From an uncultured Clostridia bacterium (GTDB lineage: Bacteria; Bacillota; Clostridia; Oscillospirales; Oscillospiraceae): a stretch of 64,000 bases of DNA. The DNA is taken from positions 1-64,000 of the forward strand of contig CAMCRV010000001.1 in NCBI GenBank assembly GCA_945877365.1, read 5' to 3'. This document shows positions 57,481-64,000 of the stretch, piece after piece. A model generated the notes under the pieces. That model was not told the DNA's origin and did no database searches. It saw nothing but the letters and a program-made list of their open reading frames with translations. The translations under genes were made by a program, and so were the position numbers. Each line of letters begins with the position of its first letter. The first letter of the stretch is position 1.

Positions 57481-60237
57481 TTACCAAAGGATACTGTCTG
57501 CATCGGGATACCATATGCCGCCTTCGCCGGGAACAATGATCCCATCCAAACCATCCCCGGGAATGGTTTCTTCCGGAACGGCAACCGTGTATTCACTGTG
57601 AATGGGACAAGTCTTATACGGCAGGTTTCCGGACAGGCCGCCGTAAAAGCCCGTCCAGCCGGCATCCTCACCGTTTTCATCCACAAGATAAACATAGCCA
57701 TCATCCGTAAAAGCATCCAGAAGGCCAAACTGACTTGCCCGCTTCAGTTCTTCCACTTCTTCAGGGGTCATTTTTACCAGGGAGTAGTATCCAACGGCGG
57801 CATCCGGAAACAGGCTGCAGTATTCCCCTGCAACACCGCCGCCCTCCAGACAGTAGGGAACCAGAACATGCTTGTCACAGTATTGTGTGGGAGCATCCTC
57901 CGGGTAGCACAGCACTGTGTTGACCCGTCCCATCTGCCGTGCATCCGCATAACAGGCCTCGGTGGCCAGAAGTCCGGAGTCCAGACAGATATCCACACTC
58001 CGCATGGCATTGGCGTTGTACAATCCCTGAGATGGCAGTCCCTGATGGATGGGCTGCATCACCTTGCGCCACAGGGTTGCCGCAGGGTTGGCCGTGGTAT
58101 TGGTCAGATGGATCTCCTCCGGGAGGTTATATCCGCACCAGACTGCCGCAGTGTAGTGGCTGGTGTAGCCGCAGAACCAGCGATCCCGGTTGGAGGAGGT
58201 GGTGCCGGTCTTGCCGGCAATGATCTGGCCATTGAAGATAGCGGCGCCGCCGGTGCCGTTATTGGCGGCGTTATACAGGCAATAGTTGATATAATTTACC
58301 GTCTTGTCGCTGAGCACCTTTCTGGATTCCTGAACATTATCCAGAATCAGCTCGCCGGCGCTGTTATACACCTTGGTGTACAGACGGGGCTCCCGGTACA
58401 CGCCGTTGTTGGCAAAGGTGGCGTATGCGGCGCTCATCTCCTGAACGGTGGAGCCGACAGTCAATGCGCCCAGCGCCAGAGGAGAACGGTCAATATCGGA
58501 AAGGCTTTTGCCGTTTTCCAGCTCATAGGATTCCGTCAGGTGGCTCTGACCCAGATTGTACTTGGCGAAGCTGAAGGCATATTCATGCCCAATCAGATCC
58601 AGCGTCCGGACGGACATGGTATTGACGGAATAAACAATTCCATTAAAAACAGTTCTGCCGGCCTGATACTTCCGGTTATCGTTCTTGGGCCATGCCGTAC
58701 CATCCTGATAAATTACCGGCAGATCCTTCAGCACCGTAGCCGGGCTGACACCCCCCAGCTCAAAGGCGGGGGCATACACGGAAACAGGCTTCTGAGAGGA
58801 ACCAGTCTGGAGCTTTGCCTGCGTTGCCTTGTTGTAGGCGTAGAAGGTATCCTTCTCGCCCACACCGCCGGACAACGCCACCACATCACCGGTTCTGTTG
58901 TCAATGACCACGATGGCAGACTGAAGCTGCTGCTGGCTTCTGGTATCCGGAATCTGAGACAGATCGGTATACACGGCATCCACGGCCTGCTGAACCCGCA
59001 TATCCAGCGGCGTATAGATATGGTAGCCGCCCTTCTGAATACGCTCCAGGTAGATATCCCGGCGGATATCATCCAGGCTGTCCCACTCGTAGCCATCCTT
59101 TTCGGCCAATGCAGAAGCCACATCCACAAGAACCGCATCCACATACCAGGAGTACACATGGCGGGACGCATCCGTTTTCACACTTGTCAGGGTACCGCAC
59201 TCCGGGCAATAGTAGACACCGTCCTGGGTGTTAAAGGTGCTGACTGTCCCCTGATAGCCGCAGCGTGTATTTTCACACACTGCCCACTTATCCTCGGGGG
59301 CAATTCCGGACTTGAACACCATTTCCTGAGCAACCGCCTCGTCGTACTCCTCCTGAGTCAGATACCCCTGATTCAGCATCTCGCTGAGAACATTCATCTG
59401 CCGGTAGCGGTTTCTCTGGGCACCGTCACGCTCCTCACCCTTGTACATATACACGCTCTGGGAATAGGGATTAAACAGAGACGGGTTGTTGGTAATGCTG
59501 ATCAGACTTGCGCACTCTGCAATGGTAAGGCTTTGAAGCTCTTTTCCGAAATACTCCGCTGCGGCACTTTTCACACCGTAGCAGCCCCGACCCAGATAAA
59601 TCCGGTTCAGGTATTCCTCCATGATCTTGTCCTTGTCGTACTCCCGCTCAAAAACCTGTGCCCGGAAAATCTCCATCACCTTTCTCTGAACGGTGACGCT
59701 CTTCTGCTCAGAGACATTTTTAATCAGCTGCTGGGTAATGGTGGAGCCGCCGAACTGGGAATCGCCGCCGAAGAACATATTCAGACAGGCCTTCACCGTA
59801 GTGATCCAGTCAACGCCCTGATGCTCGTAAAACCGCTTATCCTCAATGGCAACCGTAGCATCGATCAATGCCTGGGGAATTTCCGACAGGGTTGCCACCT
59901 GCCGGTCTGTGGTGGTATAGATCTGCTGGAGCTGCTGAATATTTCCGGCACCATCCACATAATACATAAAGGAGGTCTCGTCCATGCCATAGTCATCAAT
60001 GGACCAGTTGGATGCCTCTGTCAGAATATCCTGCTGCAGGTAATCCCCGAGAATGCCCGCAAAGACCACGCCGCAGACGATCAGGATCATCAGCACGGTG
60101 GCAGCGGCTCCCAGAGCAATTTTGACAGCGGAGAGGGCCACAGAGCCCAGTGTATACAAGAGCTTGATTGACCAGTGAGGATTCCAGTCCTGACGGGGCT
60201 TCTTCGCTCTGCGTCTTTTCTTGCGTTCTTGTTCCAT
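57481..60237 (-). CDS. class A penicillin-binding protein (transglycosylase/transpeptidase)
   Basis: TG motifs EDKRFYEHQGVDWITTVKA, GGSTITQQLIKN; TP motifs SSQKPVSVYAP, SVN, GKTGTTSSNRDRWFCGYT. Confidence 0.95.
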   Translation of the reverse strand: MEQERKKRRRAKKPRQDWNPHWSIKLLYTLGSVALSAVKIALGAAATVLMILIVCGVVFAGILGDYLQQDILTEASNWSIDDYGMDETSFMYYVDGAGNIQQLQQIYTTTDRQVATLSEIPQALIDATVAIEDKRFYEHQGVDWITTVKACLNMFFGGDSQFGGSTITQQLIKNVSEQKSVTVQRKVMEIFRAQVFEREYDKDKIMEEYLNRIYLGRGCYGVKSAAAEYFGKELQSLTIAECASLISITNNPSLFNPYSQSVYMYKGEERDGAQRNRYRQMNVLSEMLNQGYLTQEEYDEAVAQEMVFKSGIAPEDKWAVCENTRCGYQGTVSTFNTQDGVYYCPECGTLTSVKTDASRHVYSWYVDAVLVDVASALAEKDGYEWDSLDDIRRDIYLERIQKGGYHIYTPLDMRVQQAVDAVYTDLSQIPDTRSQQQLQSAIVVIDNRTGDVVALSGGVGEKDTFYAYNKATQAKLQTGSSQKPVSVYAPAFELGGVSPATVLKDLPVIYQDGTAWPKNDNRKYQAGRTVFNGIVYSVNTMSVRTLDLIGHEYAFSFAKYNLGQSHLTESYELENGKSLSDIDRSPLALGALTVGSTVQEMSAAYATFANNGVYREPRLYTKVYNSAGELILDNVQESRKVLSDKTVNYINYCLYNAANNGTGGAAIFNGQIIAGKTGTTSSNRDRWFCGYTSHYTAAVWCGYNLPEEIHLTNTTANPAATLWRKVMQPIHQGLPSQGLYNANAMRSVDICLDSGLLATEACYADARQMGRVNTVLCYPEDAPTQYCDKHVLVPYCLEGGGVAGEYCSLFPDAAVGYYSLVKMTPEEVEELKRASQFGLLDAFTDDGYVYLVDENGEDAGWTGFYGGLSGNLPYKTCPIHSEYTVAVPEETIPGDGLDGIIVPGEGGIWYPDADSILW

Positions 60238-60420
60238 AGGAAATAACCTCCAACGCCCCCAGGGGGGCAGCCAATGGGTATATTAAAACTGCCAACGGTA
60301 ATTTTGGCACAACTTTATTCATATCACTATAGCATATTCTTCTCAAAAACGAAAGTACTTATTTGTTAATAAAAATGAAATTTCCAGGGGAAACTAGAGC
60401 ACGGAAGGAGGACGATGTCC

Positions 60421-60642
60421 ATGACAAAGCATTTGATCTGTCCGCTGCTGGCTCTGGCCTGGACTCTGGGATGCTATAAAGGGTATCTCGCCCTATTCAG
60501 GGACAGCGCCCCGGAACCGTGTCAGATCTACCCCTGTCCTGTGGAAAATCTGCCGGAAACGGATCAGCTGGAACTGTCCGAGGGGATTCAGATCCGGACA
60601 CAGGAGGCACTTGACCAGATTTTGGAGGATTTTCTTTCCTAA
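60421..60642 (+). CDS. small secreted/membrane-anchored protein, possible BofC C-terminal-like
   Basis: MTKHLICPLLALAWTLGCYKGYLALFRDSAPEPCQIYPCPVENLPETDQLELSEGIQIRTQEALDQILEDFLS; GGAGG RBS. Confidence 0.55.
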   Translation: MTKHLICPLLALAWTLGCYKGYLALFRDSAPEPCQIYPCPVENLPETDQLELSEGIQIRTQEALDQILEDFLS

Positions 60643-60738
60643 AAAATCGAATCTGTTTCTGTATAAAATTACTAATTGATTTTCCTTCCTTCAGGCTGTA
60701 GAATAGCAATGTAAAAAATCCTCTGAAGGGAGACGCCT

Positions 60739-61017
60739 GTGGAAGATCAATTTGGTTCCGACTTTATCACCATCTCCGATGAGGATGGCACGGAATATGA
60801 GCTGGAGGTGCTCAGTACGCTGGAGTACAACGGAAGCACATATCTGGCTGTTGTCCCTGCCGGAGACAGTTTAGAGCAGCTGCAGCTTGAGGTAAGCATT
60901 CTCAAATCCGTGGAGGAAGATGGCGAGCTTCTGCTTTGCGCCATCGAAGACGAAGCGGAATTGCAGTCTGTCTACGACCTTATCATGGATGCACTTTACG
61001 AAGAAGAAGAGGAGTAA
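60739..61017 (+). CDS. DUF1292 domain-containing protein
   Basis: MEDQFGSDFITISDEDGTEYELEVLSTLEYNGSTYLAVVPA...; GTG start. Confidence 0.88.
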   Translation: MEDQFGSDFITISDEDGTEYELEVLSTLEYNGSTYLAVVPAGDSLEQLQLEVSILKSVEEDGELLLCAIEDEAELQSVYDLIMDALYEEEEE

Positions 61018-61029
61018 TCCTGTTTTCTT

Positions 61030-61256
61030 CCTGCTTGGTGCGTAGCGTGTCTTTTTGGACCCACATTTTTTTATCGGGAAGTTAGACTTCACAGCTGGTT
61101 TGCAGACCTCCCGTCCGCGCTCTGACGACGGATGGATGTTGGGAGCAGAAAAGGCTGCGAGCGGCAACCCACCTGCCATTTCGTGCAGGTCATAATCAGA
61201 TGCGTTACGGCCGAAGCGGGGTGTCTGGGGAGATTTTCTCCCCAGACTTTTTTATT
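61030..61256 (+). ncRNA. ssrS: 6S RNA (SsrS-like)
   Basis: TTTTTGGACCCACATTT...CAGCTGGTTTGCAGACCTCCCG...GCAGAAAAGGCTGCGAGCGGCAACCCACCTGCCATTTCGTGCAGGTCATAATCAG, parallel to the order of elements in E. coli 6S; ends in terminator GTCTGGGGAGATTTTCTCCCCAGACTTTTTT; exact ends uncertain. Confidence 0.7.
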
Positions 61257-61348
61257 TTCCCCATCCTATCCGTGAAAACAACAGGCGAAGGGATTTTATA
61301 ATAAAATGTAAATTTTCCCGATTTTTTCGGAAACACGCTGTTTCCCCC

Positions 61349-61377
61349 TTGAAACAGCCGGAATAATCGTTTATAAT
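61349..61377 (+). promoter_or_regulatory. sigma-A promoter of the foldase gene
   Basis: TTGAAA - 17 bp - TATAAT. Confidence 0.7.
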
Positions 61378-61438
61378 AGCCAAGTCTGCGCCGAAGTGCC
61401 AGATTTACCACTAGGATAAAATGAGAGGATTTGATCAC

Positions 61439-63067
61439 ATGAGTGCATCCAGCAAGAAAAAGCAGCGCAGCCAGGCTGACGCTTCCAAAATGACCGAACG
61501 GCAGCTGGCCGAGCAGAAGGAAGCCAGGCAGATCAGACTGTACACCATTCTTTTTGTTATTGCTCTGGCGGTTATGGTAGTGACCGCTGTTTCTGTCGGC
61601 GTTACCAAAACCATTTCTGCCTCCGGTGTCCGTGAGAAGAACACGGTTGCCATGTCCATTGGCGGAAATAATCTGAGCAATGCAGAGCTGAACTACTACT
61701 ATATGGACACTGTCAACAATTTCTATTCTCAGAGCGGCGCCTATGCATCCATCTTTGGTTTGGATGTCAGCAAGCCTCTGGATCAGCAGATTGCAGACCA
61801 GGCAACCGGTGATACCTGGGCAGACTACTTCCTGAATTCCGCCAAGGATGCAGCCGTATCCACCTATGCCCTCTGCGATGCTGCAGCACAGGAAGGCTAT
61901 ACGCTGTCCGAAGCCGATCAGGTCACTGTGGAGAATACTGTACAGCAGCAGACTCTTTATGCCAAGATCTCCGGCTACCCCAGCACTGAGAAGTACCTCA
62001 AGGCCATCTACGGAAATGGCGCCACCGAAGAAGGCTATCGCAGCTATGTGGAAAAGTCCGTTCTGGCCGATTCCTTCTACAACGCGCACAGCGAAAGCCT
62101 GACCTACACCGATGCAGATCTGCGTGCAGCTGAAAAGGACAATTACAACGCATACTCTTCTTTCACCTTCCACAGCTATTATCTGCCCGTAAACAGCTTC
62201 CTCACCGGCGGAACCACCGATGCTGACGGAAAGACCACCTACAGCGACGAGGAGCAGACGAGCGCCGAGAAGGCTGCTCTGGCTGCTGCAAAGTCTCTGA
62301 CAGACAGCAGCATCACCAGCCCCGAGGCTCTGGATGCGGCCATTGCCGCTCTGGAAATCAACAAGGATACCACTGCTGCAAGCACCCTGAACACGGATCT
62401 TCGCTACAGCTCCGTCAATGTCAACTATCAGGAGTGGGTTTCCGACGCCTCCCGCAAGACCGGCGACAAGGCTTACTTTGCTTCCACCGGAACTGCAGAC
62501 GACGGCAGTGAGGAAATCTATGGCTATTATGTAGTTTATTATCTGGGCACCAACGACAACACCTTTGCCCTGCGGAATGTCCGTCACATCCTGGCAAAGT
62601 TTGAAGGCGGCACCGCCAATGAGACCGGTGCTACGGTTTATTCTGACGAGGAAAAGGCCGCTGCAAAGGCAGAGGCTGAGGAGCTTCTGAACCAGTGGAA
62701 GAGCGGAGAAGCTACCGAAGATTCCTTCGCCCAGCTGGCAGCCGAGAAGACCGACGACACCGCTTCTGCCGAGAACGGCGGACTGTACGAGGATGTTTAC
62801 CCCGGTCAGATGGTTTCCGCCTTTGAGAGCTGGTGCTATGATTCCGCACGCAAGAGCGGCGATACCGGCATCGTGGAAACCGAGTACGGCTACCATGTCA
62901 TGTACTTCGTTGGCGACAGCGACCTCACCTACCGGGATTACCAGATCACCACACAGCTCCGTCAGGAGGACATGACCAGCTGGTACAGCGATCTGCTGGC
63001 TTCCAACACCGCTACCGATGGGGATACCAGCTATATCCGGAAGGATATCATTCTCAGTGCAAACTAA
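61439..63067 (+). CDS. membrane-anchored PpiC-type peptidylprolyl isomerase (PrsA/SurA-like foldase)
   Basis: N-terminal TM LYTILFVIALAVMVVTAVSVGV; SurA_N-like region; parvulin NVRHILAKFEGG...EDSFAQLAAEKTDDTASAENGGLYEDVYPGQMVSAFESW. Confidence 0.88.
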   Translation: MSASSKKKQRSQADASKMTERQLAEQKEARQIRLYTILFVIALAVMVVTAVSVGVTKTISASGVREKNTVAMSIGGNNLSNAELNYYYMDTVNNFYSQSGAYASIFGLDVSKPLDQQIADQATGDTWADYFLNSAKDAAVSTYALCDAAAQEGYTLSEADQVTVENTVQQQTLYAKISGYPSTEKYLKAIYGNGATEEGYRSYVEKSVLADSFYNAHSESLTYTDADLRAAEKDNYNAYSSFTFHSYYLPVNSFLTGGTTDADGKTTYSDEEQTSAEKAALAAAKSLTDSSITSPEALDAAIAALEINKDTTAASTLNTDLRYSSVNVNYQEWVSDASRKTGDKAYFASTGTADDGSEEIYGYYVVYYLGTNDNTFALRNVRHILAKFEGGTANETGATVYSDEEKAAAKAEAEELLNQWKSGEATEDSFAQLAAEKTDDTASAENGGLYEDVYPGQMVSAFESWCYDSARKSGDTGIVETEYGYHVMYFVGDSDLTYRDYQITTQLRQEDMTSWYSDLLASNTATDGDTSYIRKDIILSAN

Positions 63068-63082
63068 TCTGTAGAATAAAAG

Positions 63083-63120
63083 ACACCTCCTGTGGAAATG
63101 CTTTCCACAGGAGGTGTTTT
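63083..63120 (+). terminator. Rho-independent terminator
   Basis: CACCTCCTGTGGAAATGCTTTCCACAGGAGGTGTTTT. Confidence 0.85.
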
Positions 63121-63127
63121 GCAGGAT

Positions 63128-63478
63128 ATGGAGAAATGTAAACTGCTTTTCGCCGGTGCCAGTGCCGGAATTGTCACCGGTCTGTTTGGTGCAGGCGGCG
63201 GGATGGTGTTGGTGCCTATGCTCCGGGCATCAGGGCAGCTTCCGGATGATGTGCTGTTCCCTTCTTCCCTGTCCGTGATTGTCCCAATCTGTCTGGTTTC
63301 CCTGATGACTCAGGGATTGGGCTCCGGGCAGAACTGGTTATTCCCCCTGCCCTTCTTTCTGGGCGGATGTCTGGGGGGCATCCTTGCCGGAAAATACGGT
63401 GACAGAATTCCCTCCCTCTGGCTGCACAAAGGGTTGGGTCTGCTGATCCTCTGGGGAGGAATCCGTTTTTTATGGTAA
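63128..63478 (+). CDS. TSUP (TauE/SafE) family transporter, N-terminal half
   Basis: CKLLFAGASAGIVTGLFGAGGGMVLVPMLRASGQLPD...LGGCLGGILAGKYGDRI. Confidence 0.82.
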   Translation: MEKCKLLFAGASAGIVTGLFGAGGGMVLVPMLRASGQLPDDVLFPSSLSVIVPICLVSLMTQGLGSGQNWLFPLPFFLGGCLGGILAGKYGDRIPSLWLHKGLGLLILWGGIRFLW

Positions 63479-63843
63479 ACAGTTTTCCTGTTTCTGCTGC
63501 CATTGGCGCCGCCCTGGGATTTCTGTCCGGATTGGGCGTAGGAGGCGGCAGCCTTCTGATTTTGTGGTTGACACTTGTGCTGGGTCTGGAACAAAGTCAG
63601 GCCCGAAGCATCAACCTGCTTTTCTTCTTTTTCTGCGCCATTCCGGCCTGCCTGATCCGCAGCAGAAAGACACAGATTCCATGGCGTACTCTGTTTCCGG
63701 CAATTACAGCTGGATGTCTCTTTGCCTGGGGCATCAGCCTGATTTCATCCGGGTGGGATATAGCCCTTCTGAAAAAGGGCTTTGGTGTTCTGCTGCTGTT
63801 TGCTGGTCTGCGCGAGCTGTTTTACAAGCCGAAGCAGAAATGA
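63472..63843 (+). CDS. TSUP (TauE/SafE) family transporter, C-terminal half
   Basis: AAIGAALGFLSGLGVGGGSLLILWLTLVLGLEQSQARSINLLFF; overlaps the preceding gene by 7 bp. Confidence 0.82.
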   Translation: MVNSFPVSAAIGAALGFLSGLGVGGGSLLILWLTLVLGLEQSQARSINLLFFFFCAIPACLIRSRKTQIPWRTLFPAITAGCLFAWGISLISSGWDIALLKKGFGVLLLFAGLRELFYKPKQK

Positions 63844-64000
63844 TCAGGGATTGGCCTTCCGGAATGCCAGATACCCCTCCAGAATCAGAGAAGCAGCCAC
63901 AGCATCCACGGTGTTTTTCCGTTTCTGTCCATGGTAATTGTGCTGGGAGAGGATGTTGTGGGCTTCCACGGTGGTTCTCCGCTCATCCCACATGGCAACA
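63844..64000 (-). CDS. ruvX: Holliday junction resolvase RuvX (YqgF), C-terminal part, cut by window end
   Basis: Minus-strand translation ...VAMWDERRTTVEAHNILSQHNYHGQKRKNTVDAVAASLILEGYLAFRKANP*. Confidence 0.88.
   Translation of the reverse strand, partial: VAMWDERRTTVEAHNILSQHNYHGQKRKNTVDAVAASLILEGYLAFRKANP

Noticed and set aside
57319-60171. 950-aa plus-strand ORF
   Set aside because: Antisense shadow of the class A PBP; His/Gly/Gln-rich translation without domains.
61205-62896. 563-aa minus-strand ORF
   Set aside because: Antisense to the PpiC foldase; its apparent hydrophobicity is a codon-complement artefact.
1-64000. CRISPR array, rRNA operon, transposase or defence island
   Set aside because: No regularly spaced direct repeats, no rRNA-like sequence and no matching protein families seen.

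Overview
This is a 64 kb chromosomal window from a Gram-positive, spore-former-type Bacillota genome. Gene content and order suggest Clostridia of the Oscillospiraceae type; that placement is inference. Most of it is ordinary housekeeping sequence: a tRNA-Leu/Ser cluster; metY-metA; asnA; cca; a SAM-hydroxide adenosyltransferase beside a dedicated ECF transporter; pyk; asnB; coaX; trpS; gltX; pulA; recA-recX-rimO-pgsA; a two-component system; dnaE; whiA; murB; an LCP protein; a clpE-like gene; truA; a second ECF module; a class A PBP; DUF1292; a 6S-like RNA; a PpiC foldase; TSUP transporter halves; and the end of ruvX. I saw no prophage, CRISPR array, defence island or transposase gene. The points most worth a second look are: (i) an orphan structured ncRNA candidate at about 20485-20630 (-) with its own extended -10 and terminator; (ii) a 161-bp nested inverted-repeat (MITE-like) element at 50642-50802; (iii) an OMP-decarboxylase-fold protein lacking the canonical DAKRxD motif (49469-50341); (iv) an in-frame type I pullulanase-Nudix fusion; (v) a Cys4 ribbon inserted in a class A PBP; and (vi) an ECF sigma/anti-sigma pair with a duplicated DxDGNG-type domain. 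All calls come from reading the sequence and the supplied ORF track; no database search was run.
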